Below, in pieces: positions 35,929 through 44,186 of a stretch of 64,000 nt of DNA. Positions within the stretch are counted from its first letter, which is position 1, and every line of letters begins with the position of its first letter. Origin of the DNA: Paracoccaceae bacterium (lineage in GTDB: Bacteria; Pseudomonadota; Alphaproteobacteria; Rhodobacterales; Rhodobacteraceae); the NCBI GenBank assembly GCA_020425085.1, contig JAGQRW010000004.1, positions 248,001 to 312,000 of the forward strand, read 5' to 3'. The position numbers were made by a program, and so were the translations under genes. The notes below the pieces were generated by a model. That model was not told where the DNA came from. It searched no databases and was given only the letters and a program-made list of their open reading frames with translations.

Positions 35929-36648
35929 TCAGGTTTTCGGCTGATGATATCCCGGAAGATCGGGATTGACCAATCCGTCTGGTGCCTTGATCCGACTTAA
36001 AAACCGGCCTGGACCTTCGAGGAATTTTTCAAAAACAGGGTTTTTGCCGAACCGCGCCTTGGCCTTTTCAAACTGCATCACATTGGCGATGCGCCGGTCG
36101 ATAAAGGCCCGGGTTTCCTGATGATCATCAGAATTATCACCCAACCAGAACAGAACGCTGGACGAATAGACCGCCGACAGGATGGCGCGTTTGGAGTACC
36201 AGTTGAGATCGTCCGAGGTATCGCCCAGTGCCTTCCAGATCAGATCCGAAGTGTTCCAGATCGCGCCGGCACCTTCGCCTGCATGTTGTGGCAAGGCAAA
36301 AAACGCCACGCTGCGGCGAACCACCTCTTTGTCCGGCATCGCCTCCAGCCGGAAGCGCACCAGTGCTGCAACCTTTTCGGAATAGCGCATATCGCCCATG
36401 TCTTCGGCCTGAAACCGCGCCAGCATGGCCGCGTCGCCCTGCCGATGACTGGCAAGCGCCAGATCCAGCGCCTTGCGCGGACAGGCCAGGCGTGCCAGTC
36501 CCGGATCGACGCCGGATTCTGCCAGCGCCGCCTGAAAGGTCTGATCGCTCCAGCCGTCAAACACCACATGGCCTAGCGCCGCCGCCAACAGGCGTGCGCG
36601 GGCTTGTTCGATATGATCCTGTTCCGATTTTTCCGGCTTGACCGACAT
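35929..36648 (-). CDS. COQ9 family protein
   Basis: A 239-residue TetR-fold-like protein of the COQ9 family, which binds lipids and supports the COQ7 hydroxylation step in ubiquinone biosynthesis. Typical features are GWSDQTFQAALAESGVDPGLARLACPRKALDLA near the N-terminus (in part), and in the middle DDLNWYSKRAILSAVYSSSVLFWLGD. It is divergent from rpsU, an arrangement common in Rhodobacterales. Translation begins MSVKPEKSEQDHIEQ. Confidence 0.92.
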   Translation of the reverse strand: MSVKPEKSEQDHIEQARARLLAAALGHVVFDGWSDQTFQAALAESGVDPGLARLACPRKALDLALASHRQGDAAMLARFQAEDMGDMRYSEKVAALVRFRLEAMPDKEVVRRSVAFFALPQHAGEGAGAIWNTSDLIWKALGDTSDDLNWYSKRAILSAVYSSSVLFWLGDNSDDHQETRAFIDRRIANVMQFEKAKARFGKNPVFEKFLEGPGRFLSRIKAPDGLVNPDLPGYHQPKT

Positions 36649-36672
36649 TTGCTTTTCCCATTCCGGCAGGTG

Positions 36673-36701
36673 TGGACAACGCGCCCCTGCCTTGCTATAT
36701 G
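36673..36701 (+). promoter_or_regulatory. Probable sigma-70 promoter of rpsU
   Basis: TGGACA (36673-36678), 17 bases, TATATG (36696-36701). It lies about 53 bases before the rpsU start. The -35 matches TTGACA in five of six positions and the -10 in four of six. Confidence 0.6.
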
Positions 36702-36753
36702 GCGCTTTCCTGCACTTCTTGAAACTCCAGACTTAGAAAGGTGGTGACACCAC

Positions 36754-36960
36754 ATGCAGGTATCGGTTCGCGACAACAATGTCGATCAGGCGCTTCGTGC
36801 GCTCAAGAAAAAACTGCAACGCGAAGGCGTTTTTCGTGAAATGAAGCTTCGGCAGCATTTTGAAAAACCCTCGGTCAAGAAAGCCCGTGAAAAGGCCGAA
36901 GCAGTACGCCGTGCGCGCAAACTGGCCCGTAAAAAGGCACAGCGCGAAGGCGGGCTATAG
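36754..36960 (+). CDS. rpsU: 30S ribosomal protein S21
   Basis: A 68-residue basic protein beginning [20 protein letters not shown] and ending in a Lys/Arg/Ala-rich helix; this is S21, which helps the 30S subunit engage mRNA. The leader just before the ATG reads AAAGGTGGTGACACCAC; GTGGTG and CACCAC can pair, placing part of the ribosome site in a small hairpin next to the start codon. A strong terminator follows, so the gene is probably monocistronic. Confidence 0.97.
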   Translation: MQVSVRDNNVDQALRALKKKLQREGVFREMKLRQHFEKPSVKKAREKAEAVRRARKLARKKAQREGGL

Positions 36961-37008
36961 GCCCTGTTCGATATGTGGACCGGCCGGAATCAACCCCGGC
37001 CAATCGTG

Positions 37009-37043
37009 AACCCCCGAGGTCTGACTTCGGGGGTTTATTTTTT
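37009..37043 (+). terminator. Rho-independent terminator of rpsU
   Basis: AACCCCCGA, nine-base loop, TCGGGGGTT, then TATTTTTT: a perfect nine-pair stem followed by a T-run, 48 bases after the rpsU stop. Confidence 0.92.
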
Positions 37044-37061
37044 GCGGCTGTTCGGATCCGT

Positions 37062-37655
37062 TCAGGATTTCAGATCCTTGCCCTTGTCGTCCTGATAAAT
37101 CGTCTTGGTAACGACACCCGGCACCCGGCTCATTTCCGCGACCGCACTTTTGGGCCAGACGCTGACCTTGAAGCCTTCAAAGCCCGGGGTGTGCGCCAGA
37201 AGGTCCGAGGTGTTCTGGGCGCACATCGCATTCATCGAGGTTCCCTTCTGGATCGCCAGTTGCTTGATATGTTCAGCAACCTCGGGCGCGACCACCTTGG
37301 TTTGCATCACCACATGGAACCGGTCGCGGGCATGGTAATCCAGATAATACTGCAACATTTTCGGGGTGATGCCATAGAGCATGTCGGCGCGTTCCGGCAC
37401 ATCCTTGTTGTACCATGTGCCCGCCGGATCATAAATCACCCGTTCCGAGGCGTTGATCAGCAGCGCCGAATGCCCGGCAGCGGTGCTGCCATTGGCCACC
37501 ACCGTCATCAGGGTGATCGAACTTGGTGAAGGGTCGTGATAGCGCGCCCGTGCCACCTCGGCATCGGGCGCCCAGGGCAGTTGCGCCACGCCGCAGGCCG
37601 ACAGAACCGTCACCATTGCCAGTAAAAGGCCAAGTCGAATTCGGGTCACGATCAT
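37062..37655 (-). CDS. Lipoprotein of unknown function, paralogue 1 (possible papain-like fold)
   Basis: A lipoprotein of about 197 residues. The signal ends in the lipobox VLSACG. It shares its whole plan with the next gene: WAPDAEVARARY after the lipid anchor, then GHSALLINASERVIYDPAG, ERADMLYG, YHARDRFHVV, APEVAEHI and MCAQNTSDLLAHTPGF. The conserved order His (GHSAL), Asp (YDPAG), then Cys (CAQNTS) resembles circularly permuted papain-like (NlpC/P60) proteins; this is inference. An ATG at 37655 has AAGGGGAG too close, and GTG at 37649 is better spaced, so the start may be six bases later. Confidence 0.75.
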   Translation of the reverse strand: MIVTRIRLGLLLAMVTVLSACGVAQLPWAPDAEVARARYHDPSPSSITLMTVVANGSTAAGHSALLINASERVIYDPAGTWYNKDVPERADMLYGITPKMLQYYLDYHARDRFHVVMQTKVVAPEVAEHIKQLAIQKGTSMNAMCAQNTSDLLAHTPGFEGFKVSVWPKSAVAEMSRVPGVVTKTIYQDDKGKDLKS

Positions 37656-37720
37656 TCTCCCCTTGCTGTTCATGGTCCGGGTCATGCCACCTGCTTCGAT
37701 GACTGCATTACTCCAAAATC

Positions 37721-38284
37721 CTAGTCGTATTCATAGATTTCCTCGGTCTTGACACCGGGTATGTTGGCGAAATCCTTCATCAGTTTCTTGGGGTACATGT
37801 AATGGTGAATATTTTGGAAACCGGGGATTTTCTGCAATATCGCCGAGGTTGAACTGGCGCAGTACCCGCTTGGTGCGGCGCCCTGGTTCTTGGCTGCCTG
37901 AAAGGCGATTTCGGCAACCTCAGGGGTCACTTCGACCTGCTGGGTGACGACGTGCCATTCCTTGCGGGCGTGAAATCCGTAATAGGCCTTCAACATGGCC
38001 GGATACATTCCATAAACCAGATCGTTGCGTTCCGGGGCCTGTTCGCTCTGGAAATTGCCGGCTGGATCGTAAACCACCCGTTGATGCGCATTGATCACCA
38101 GCGCCGAATGGCCGCCGCTGCCATTGCCGTTGTTGATCACAGTGACCAACGTCAGGCTGGGCGGCGAATCATCGGTATAGGCGGCCTTGGCGATGGCATC
38201 ATCGGGGGCCCAAACCTCTTTGCCGCTGCATGCGGCCAGGGTTACGATCAGGCCAAGTGACAGGAATAACCGGAACAAAGACAT
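37721..38284 (-). CDS. Lipoprotein of unknown function, paralogue 2 (possible papain-like fold)
   Basis: A 187-residue lipoprotein with signal MSLFRLFLSLGLIVTLAACS (lipobox LAAC). It is homologous along its length to the gene downstream: VWAPDDAIAKAAY, GHSALVINAHQRVVYDPAGNF, ERNDLVYGMYP, FHARKEWHVV, TPEVAEIAF, YCASSTSAILQKIPGF and NIPGVKTEEIYEYD. GGAGG lies about five bases before the ATG. The gap to the second copy is about 65 bases, so the two are probably one transcript. The function is unknown; a cell-envelope hydrolase or acyltransferase would fit the His and Cys pattern. Confidence 0.78.
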   Translation of the reverse strand: MSLFRLFLSLGLIVTLAACSGKEVWAPDDAIAKAAYTDDSPPSLTLVTVINNGNGSGGHSALVINAHQRVVYDPAGNFQSEQAPERNDLVYGMYPAMLKAYYGFHARKEWHVVTQQVEVTPEVAEIAFQAAKNQGAAPSGYCASSTSAILQKIPGFQNIHHYMYPKKLMKDFANIPGVKTEEIYEYD

Positions 38285-38316
38285 CGCCCCTCCGCAAGAG
38301 TTTCATCCAAAATTAT

Positions 38317-38336
38317 CGCCGCCAAGGCTGGCGGCG
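38317..38336 (-). terminator. Hairpin, possible terminator of the cytochrome oxidase subunit IV gene
   Basis: Read leftward: CGCCGCC, six-base loop, GGCGGCG, then ATAATTTTGG. A seven-pair GC stem followed by a weak A/T tract, about 140 bases after the small oxidase gene and just before the lipoprotein gene. The T-run is poor. Confidence 0.5.
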
Positions 38337-38477
38337 TCGGGGCATTTAGACTAAAAACCGCCGCAACCTCAAGCCTTGGAGATGGTCCCGGCAGGTTCTG
38401 TTGCGTTTGCATCCCAATGGCCGCATAGCTGTCAGCGGCAAGGCTAAGACAGTTCAGCCCAGGATGTGCCACAGCCG

Positions 38478-38612
38478 TCAGCTGTTGAAAACAGCCATGA
38501 AAACCAGTGCGGCAAGACAAAGACCGATTATCCACATCGCAACCCGGATAAAACCGTGAAAGGTTTTCTGCTGGGCGGAAACGTCCATCGTACCGTGCTT
38601 GAATTCTGCCAT
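38478..38612 (-). CDS. aa3-type cytochrome c oxidase subunit IV (44 residues)
   Basis: A very short gene: MAEFKHGTMDVSAQQKTFHG followed by FIRVAMWIIG and a hydrophobic tail LCLAALVFMAVFNS. The MAEFKHGxMDxxxQxKTFxGF start and one transmembrane helix identify the small subunit IV of alphaproteobacterial aa3 cytochrome oxidase. GGGA lies about ten bases before the ATG. Other oxidase subunits are not nearby, which is usual for this gene. The rest of the 430-base interval between the lipoprotein and DUF6173 genes shows nothing but the hairpin at 38317. Confidence 0.9.
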   Translation of the reverse strand: MAEFKHGTMDVSAQQKTFHGFIRVAMWIIGLCLAALVFMAVFNS

Positions 38613-38715
38613 GTTGGTGATTCCCATTCTGAAATTTCATCCGATCCGCCTGCTTTTGCCACAAACTGATCGTCAGGCCAAGCCGTGACGAACATTCGCC
38701 GGCAGGGCAAGGTGG

Positions 38716-39189
38716 CTAATCGCTAGCGTCTTCGTTGCCTTCAAGCGCCTTGGCCAGTTGAAAACCGATACGGTTGGCGTGTTCGGATTCCTCTTCCTTG
38801 GGGGCGGCGCGCAGCATTACATTCAACTGACCGACATGCTGCACCAGTTGCGTGCGTGCGCCGGTCATGTCGGCACCATAAAAGGTCAGGATATCAGGGG
38901 CGAAAAAGCCGATACCCTGAATCCTCAGCACCCCCATATCACCCCCGGCAAAGCCCATGGCGACCTCATGATCGGCGTCAAGCTGTTCCTCGAAATTCTG
39001 GATATAGAGAACCAACCGCTCATAGGCCCATTCCGCCGGAGACTTCTGATCGACCGGCACCTGACAGACCGATGGCGGCAAAGGCTTCTGTTCGGCGGTT
39101 TTCAATCTTTGTGGATCGGTGTGAACCACCCGGGCCTTGGGAAGGGCGGCATTTTCGATCGCTTCGGCGGTGGTGTTTATTTCCGACAT
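38716..39189 (-). CDS. DUF6173 family protein
   Basis: A 157-residue soluble protein with PAEWAYERLVLYIQNFEEQLDADHEVAMGFAGGDMGVLRI as its core (in part: SPAEWAYERLVLYIQNFE). GIGFFAPDILTFYG, the LVQHVGQLNVMLRAAPK segment and RIGFQLAKALE follow. I recognise this as the DUF6173 pattern; the function is unknown. The ATG at 39189 has GAGG five bases upstream; the frame is open to 39228, which overlaps the end of the MBL hydrolase gene by 16 bases. It probably belongs to the same transcript as that hydrolase. Confidence 0.78.
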   Translation of the reverse strand: MSEINTTAEAIENAALPKARVVHTDPQRLKTAEQKPLPPSVCQVPVDQKSPAEWAYERLVLYIQNFEEQLDADHEVAMGFAGGDMGVLRIQGIGFFAPDILTFYGADMTGARTQLVQHVGQLNVMLRAAPKEEESEHANRIGFQLAKALEGNEDASD

Positions 39190-39212
39190 CGGATCCTCGG
39201 GCATTCGACGTT

Positions 39213-40253
39213 TCATGCTTTTTGCCATATCCAGGCATCATCGTCACGCCGCGTTCGCGTTACCAGCCCGAGACGGAATAGATGGTTGAGATGCGCCATG
39301 GATTCCACCAGCGCCAGACCGTATTCCGCCTCGCCGATCGGGCGCTTGAACAGGATGGTGAAACATTCCGCCGCGGTGCGCGGTTTTTTCAAATGTTCTG
39401 CCAGACGTTTCAGCGCGCTGTGATGGTTCTCGATCAGCGCCAGCATGCGTGCGGGCAGGCCGGTAAACGGCAGTTTGTGACCCGGCAGGACCAGGCTTTC
39501 CTCATCAGCGAAATGCGACAGGCGTTCGCAAGCCTCCAACCATTCCGCCACCGGATCGGCCTCAGGCTCGGTGGCGTAAACGCCGATATTGGGGCTGATC
39601 GACGATAAAATCTGATCGCCCGCCAGCACCAGGGGTTCATCGCGGCACCAGAAGGTGGCGTGTTCCGGCGCATGACCGTTGCCCATACGGATATCCCAAA
39701 GCCGTCCACCGATGGTGATCACCTCACCCTCCTGGATGCGCCGGAAACCAAGGGGCATTGGTGCCACGATGTCGGAAAACAGGAACGGTCTTTCGCTTAG
39801 GCGCTTTTGATAAAGCTCAGGCGACATGCCGCCCGCCCGGTAATGCGCTAGCGTTTCCTGTTTCTGCACCTCGTGCTTGTCGAGCGTCAGCATCCGTGCA
39901 AACAGCCAAGAGGTGCGCGAAGTCCAGAGTTCCGCACCGAATTCCGACTGAAACCAGCCAGCAAGGCCGATATGATCCGGGTGATGGTGGGTGACGATAA
40001 CCCGTTTTATCGGCAGATCGTCAAGCGGGCCTTTCATGATCGTCGACCAGATGGCGCGGCTGCGTTTTGACGCAAAACCGGTATCGACGATCGTCCAGCC
40101 ATCGTCGTCACGCAGCGCGTAGACATTGACATGATCCAGCTTCATCGGCAGCGGCAGCCGGATCCAGAGGATACCTTCGGCAATCTCGACCGCCTCACCC
40201 TCGGGCGGGATGTCCTCAAACGGGTATCTTATCGGGGTCATGGTGCCATCCAT
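39213..40253 (-). CDS. MBL-fold metallo-hydrolase
   Basis: A 346-residue metallo-beta-lactamase-fold protein. The binuclear metal motif is VTHHHPDHIGLAGW (about residue 90); later ligands appear in NGHAPEHATFW and LVLPGHKLPFTG. The long C-terminal part (HHSALKRLAEHLKKPRTAAECF) with a winged-helix-like end resembles the LACTB2-type hydrolases found with acyl-CoA enzymes. The ATG at 40253 follows the acyl-CoA dehydrogenase stop directly (TAGATG), so the two are coupled. The substrate, perhaps a thioester, is inferred from context. Confidence 0.9.
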   Translation of the reverse strand: MDGTMTPIRYPFEDIPPEGEAVEIAEGILWIRLPLPMKLDHVNVYALRDDDGWTIVDTGFASKRSRAIWSTIMKGPLDDLPIKRVIVTHHHPDHIGLAGWFQSEFGAELWTSRTSWLFARMLTLDKHEVQKQETLAHYRAGGMSPELYQKRLSERPFLFSDIVAPMPLGFRRIQEGEVITIGGRLWDIRMGNGHAPEHATFWCRDEPLVLAGDQILSSISPNIGVYATEPEADPVAEWLEACERLSHFADEESLVLPGHKLPFTGLPARMLALIENHHSALKRLAEHLKKPRTAAECFTILFKRPIGEAEYGLALVESMAHLNHLFRLGLVTRTRRDDDAWIWQKA

Positions 40254-41972
40254 CTAGTTCGCCAGCTCCTCGTCATCAAGCGCGTAAAGCATACGCTGCC
40301 CCTCGCGGGCTTCGGCGCACAGGGGTTCAACCCCGACAACCATCCGGCGAATGAAAAACCGGGCCAGTTCGGTGCGCGGCCCCTTACCACCTTCGGCCAG
40401 GGCCGCCTTCAGCAGGAAATGGCCGCCAAGCGTCAGGGCAAACGCCCTGAGATAGGCCGTGGCACCAGCAAAACGGTCGTTCAGGTCGGTCTGCTCCAGC
40501 ATCCAGTTGGTGCTGGCCGTCAACGCCGTTTCGGCCGCCCCCAGCAAGGCCGCAAGTTCAGGCAGTTCACCTTCGGCCTGCGCCCTGGTATCTGCGATTT
40601 CGGCCAGCACCGACAATGCCGCCTTGCCGCCATCCATCAGCTTGCGACCGACCAGATCCATCGCCTGTATGCCGTTGGTACCCTCATAGATGGCGGTGAC
40701 GCGGACATCGCGCAAATACTGCGCCGCGCCGGTTTCCTCGATAAAACCCATGCCGCCGTGAACCTGTATGCCAAGGCTTGCCACCTCGATGCCGGTATCA
40801 GTGCCAAAGGCCTTGGCAATCGGCGTCAGAAAGGCGGCGCGGGCCGATTGCGCAGCGTCGCCATTGGCGCGTGCCAGATCGGTTGCAAGGGCGGTGGCAT
40901 AGATGATGGCGCGCGCGGCGTTGGTCTGCGCCTTCATCGTCAACAACATGCGGCGCACATCGGCATGGTCGGCAATCGCGCCGCTGCCGGCGTTAACCGG
41001 GGTCTGGCCCTGCTTGCGTTCCAACGCAAATTCCAGCGCCTGTTGATAGGCGCGTTCGGCCACGGCCATGCCTTCGGTGCCGACACCAAGGCGGGCATTG
41101 TTCATCATGGTGAACATCGCCTTCATGCCGGCATGTTCATCGCCAACGATCCAACCGGTCGCGCCGTCATATTCCATCACCGCAGTGGGTGAGCCGTGAA
41201 TGCCCATCTTGTGTTCCAACGACACCACTTTCAGATTGTTGGCCACCCCCGGTTCGCCATTGGCATCCGGCAAGAATTTCGGCACCAAAAACAGCGAAAT
41301 TCCCTTGGTTCCCGCCACCCCGTCGGGCAGACGCGCCAGCACCAGATGGCATATATTGGCGGCAAAATCGCTGTCACCCCAACTGATGAAAATTTTCTGG
41401 CCGCTGATCGAATAACTGCCGTCACCATTGGCAACCGCCTTGCTGCGAAGCGCGCCGACATCAGACCCGGCCTGGGGTTCGGTCAGGTTCATGGTGCCGC
41501 ACCATTCCCCCGAAATCAGCTTCGGCAGATATAGTGCCTGCAATTCCTTGCTGGCGTGATGCTCCAGCGCCTCGATCTGACCTTGTGACATCAAAGAGTT
41601 CAGCGACAGGGCAAGACAGGCGCTGCTCATCATTTCGTTGATCGCAACCGACAGCGTTTGCGGAAGTGCCATACCGCCAAATTCCGCCGGTGCGGAAATG
41701 CCGATCCAGCCACCTTCGGCAATGGCGCGGTAGCCATCCGCGAAACCAGGCGAGGTTCGCACCACACCGTTTTCCAGAACCGCCGGGTGCAGGTCGCCGT
41801 TGCGGTTGAGAGGGGCCAGAACCCCTTCGGCCAGTTTCGCACCTTCGCTCAGGATCGCGTCCCTGAGATCGGCGGTGGCATCGGCGAAGCGTTCGGATTT
41901 CGTCAGCTGATCGACGTCAAGAACGCTGTCAAACAGGAATTTCAGTTCGGTGACCGGGGCGTGGTAGGGCAT
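40254..41972 (-). CDS. Acyl-CoA dehydrogenase (FadE-type with extended C-terminus)
   Basis: A 572-residue flavoprotein. Acyl-CoA dehydrogenase signatures are present: CGTMNLTEPQAGSDVGALRSKA near residue 160 (in part), ISWGDSDFAANICHLVLARLP, and QVHGGMGFIEETGAAQYLRDVRV near 425. The catalytic base of this long subgroup is in YEGTNGIQAMDLVGRKL. The last 120 residues form the extra C-terminal domain of the AcdA/DMSP-lyase-related long form. The ATG at 41972 has GAGGT four bases upstream. It heads an operon with the MBL hydrolase and DUF6173. Confidence 0.92.
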   Translation of the reverse strand: MPYHAPVTELKFLFDSVLDVDQLTKSERFADATADLRDAILSEGAKLAEGVLAPLNRNGDLHPAVLENGVVRTSPGFADGYRAIAEGGWIGISAPAEFGGMALPQTLSVAINEMMSSACLALSLNSLMSQGQIEALEHHASKELQALYLPKLISGEWCGTMNLTEPQAGSDVGALRSKAVANGDGSYSISGQKIFISWGDSDFAANICHLVLARLPDGVAGTKGISLFLVPKFLPDANGEPGVANNLKVVSLEHKMGIHGSPTAVMEYDGATGWIVGDEHAGMKAMFTMMNNARLGVGTEGMAVAERAYQQALEFALERKQGQTPVNAGSGAIADHADVRRMLLTMKAQTNAARAIIYATALATDLARANGDAAQSARAAFLTPIAKAFGTDTGIEVASLGIQVHGGMGFIEETGAAQYLRDVRVTAIYEGTNGIQAMDLVGRKLMDGGKAALSVLAEIADTRAQAEGELPELAALLGAAETALTASTNWMLEQTDLNDRFAGATAYLRAFALTLGGHFLLKAALAEGGKGPRTELARFFIRRMVVGVEPLCAEAREGQRMLYALDDEELAN

Positions 41973-42099
41973 CTTGACCTCGTATCGTCTGTGTCGCGGG
42001 TTGGATTTGCGTCTTTGGGCAGGGCGGGCTATGTCAGCGAAACCATAATCCACCATATCCGCCCCGCCCAGCCCTAAACAACCGATCCGTCACGTCACA

Positions 42100-43068
42100 A
42101 TGGCCCATTCCCGCCCCGAGATACTGACTGCCGACACCGCCGGAATTGATCGGGCGGTGGCAATTTGGCGCAAAGGCGGGCTGGTCGCCTTTCCGACCGA
42201 GACGGTTTACGGGCTGGGTGCCGATGCCTGCAATGGTCCTGCGGTGGCGGCGATATATCAGGCCAAAGGCAGGCCAGGTTTCAACCCGCTGATCATCCAT
42301 GTGGCGGATCTGAAGACTGCTGAAAGGTTCGCGGTGTTCGACGATCTGGCCCGGCGGCTGGCGGCGGTGTTCTGGCCCGGCCCGCTAAGTCTGATCCTGC
42401 CGATTGTACCCGACAGCGGCTTGTCACCATTGGTCACGGCGGGATTGAAAACCGTGGCGGTGCGCATCCCGGCAAACCCCTTGGCGCGGCGGTTGCTGGG
42501 GCAATTCGGCGGGGCTGTTGCCGCCCCTTCGGCCAACCCGTCCGGGCGGATCAGTGCTACAACGGCGGCGCATGTAATCGACGGGCTTGGTGGCAGGATT
42601 GATGCGGTGCTTGATGGCGGTGCTTGCGGCATCGGCCTTGAATCGACCATCCTTTATCCCGCCAGCAACCCGCCTGCCCTGCTGCGCCCCGGCGGACTGG
42701 CGGCCGAGGAGATCGAAAGGTTTCTGCACCACCGCCTTGCCCGCCGCGACGATCCTTTGCATCCGCTGTCACCGGGGCAGCTGGCGACGCATTATGCGCC
42801 CAGGACGACCCTGAGGATGAATGTGAAATCGCCGCCGAAAAACGCCCTCTGGCTGGGGTTTGGGCCGGATTGCGCCGGGGCAACCCTCAATCTGTCACCA
42901 AAGAGTGATCTGATCGAGGCGGCATCGAACCTGTTTTCGTTTCTGCACCGGATCGACAAGCAGGCCGAAGCCGAAGGAAAACCGCTGATCGCAGTTGCAC
43001 CGATACCGGAAACCGGGCTGGGTGTCGCCATCAATGACCGCCTGAAACGCGCCGCAGCAATGGAATGA
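42100..43068 (+). CDS. tsaC: L-threonylcarbamoyladenylate synthase (TsaC/Sua5)
   Basis: The enzyme makes threonylcarbamoyl-AMP for the t6A modification of tRNA. The 322-residue protein has the YrdC domain (residues 10-200), with GGLVAFPTETVYGLGADA, KGRPGFNPLIIHV and APSANPSGRISAT, and a C-terminal Sua5 domain (to 322). The Sua5 form is longer than E. coli TsaC. It is divergent from the acyl-CoA dehydrogenase gene. The stop is only three bases from the end of a converging membrane-protein gene. Confidence 0.95.
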   Translation: MAHSRPEILTADTAGIDRAVAIWRKGGLVAFPTETVYGLGADACNGPAVAAIYQAKGRPGFNPLIIHVADLKTAERFAVFDDLARRLAAVFWPGPLSLILPIVPDSGLSPLVTAGLKTVAVRIPANPLARRLLGQFGGAVAAPSANPSGRISATTAAHVIDGLGGRIDAVLDGGACGIGLESTILYPASNPPALLRPGGLAAEEIERFLHHRLARRDDPLHPLSPGQLATHYAPRTTLRMNVKSPPKNALWLGFGPDCAGATLNLSPKSDLIEAASNLFSFLHRIDKQAEAEGKPLIAVAPIPETGLGVAINDRLKRAAAME

Positions 43069-43071
43069 CTG

Positions 43072-43500
43072 TTAACGCAGAACCCCTGCCTTGCGCATGT
43101 GCCGGGCATAGTGAAGCAGGAATACCGCAACCACCAGAATGACCACCGAGAACACGATCGACCTGATTCCCGATATCTGATAGACCGCCGGGTCCGCCAG
43201 CACATAACCGTAAAAGATGTTCAGGATCATCGCCACCAGCGAAACCGCAAAGGCCGCCATTGCCCATCTGCTGCGCATCAGCAACAGGATCGAGCCCAGC
43301 ACCGCACCCCAAACCCCAAAGCCCCAACAGGCATGAACCCAAACCGGAAAATTGCGGAAATAGACCTGCTGTAGCGGCGACATCATGGCGAGATAGGCAT
43401 CGGCACTGAACTTGGCCATCAGATAATCCCCGGCACCGCTCATGTTCCACATCAAGGACAACACACCGATGATCCAGAGATGTAAGGGCGTATCTTTCAT
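43072..43500 (-). CDS. Small integral membrane protein, four helices
   Basis: A 142-residue protein: LHLWIIGVLSLMWNMSGAGDYLM, then three more hydrophobic segments (about residues 50-72, 78-100 and 108-132) and a basic end YARHMRKAGVLR. The pattern is shared by bacterial membrane proteins with no known function that start with xPLxLWxIGxLxLLWNxxGxxDY. ATG at 43500 follows GAGATGCG. There is no close partner, and no function can be assigned. Confidence 0.75.
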   Translation of the reverse strand: MKDTPLHLWIIGVLSLMWNMSGAGDYLMAKFSADAYLAMMSPLQQVYFRNFPVWVHACWGFGVWGAVLGSILLLMRSRWAMAAFAVSLVAMILNIFYGYVLADPAVYQISGIRSIVFSVVILVVAVFLLHYARHMRKAGVLR

Positions 43501-43634
43501 CGCATCTCCTCAACCCACGATACCATTGCTTGTGAATATAGCGATAGTAAGACACAAAATCGACGGAAAGTTGACGGGAATTCCGAATTGATTGGCAGCC
43601 CGGCGCAACAGCATTCCGGGCTGCCCGAAACGGC

Positions 43635-44147
43635 CTAGCCGCCGGATCTCGTGTCGTGCTTCATCGTTTGGCCCGGCATGTCGCCGCGATTCATATCAAC
43701 TGGAACCTCCAGCGTCAGCTCGCCCGCCTTTTCAAAGGTCAGGGTCAATTCCACCATATCGCCCTGCACAAGGGGGCCGGTCAGACCCATCAGCATCACA
43801 TGGTCGCCACCGCGCGCCAGCATATGCACATCCTGGGCCGGTATGACAAATCCGTCTTTGACCTCGCGCATCTGCATAACGCCCTGATCGGTCATGATAT
43901 GGGTGTGAAGCTCGGCCTTTCTTGCGGCCGGGGTGGCGGCCGCAATCAGACGGTCATCGGTATCAGCGGAATTTTCAATCTGCATGAAGATCGCGCCGGA
44001 TTTGGCGTTGGCGCCGCTGGCGCGGGCATAGGCACTGGAAACGGTGATGTCACCGGCAAATGCCGATAGCCCGAGTCCGAGGCTGAACATAGCGCCAAGT
44101 GTAACTGCCCTGTAAGAACGGGCAAGGATAGAGGAAGTAAAGGACAT
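43635..44147 (-). CDS. Periplasmic copper chaperone PCu(A)C
   Basis: A 170-residue exported protein of the PCuAC family that delivers copper(I) to the CuA site of cytochrome oxidase. A signal peptide (to about residue 31, SAFA) is followed by the copper motif: ELHTHIMTDQGVMQM and, about 20 residues later, VHMLARGGDHVMLMGL. The C-terminal tail is rich in Met, Gly and His (GDMPGQTMKHD), which may also bind copper. It lies 39 bases after a DUF2946 gene that is often metal-linked; cotranscription is likely. Confidence 0.93.
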   Translation of the reverse strand: MSFTSSILARSYRAVTLGAMFSLGLGLSAFAGDITVSSAYARASGANAKSGAIFMQIENSADTDDRLIAAATPAARKAELHTHIMTDQGVMQMREVKDGFVIPAQDVHMLARGGDHVMLMGLTGPLVQGDMVELTLTFEKAGELTLEVPVDMNRGDMPGQTMKHDTRSGG

Positions 44148-44186
44148 TGAAGCCTCCGTCAGAATGGTTTGAAATTTGGGTAAGGT

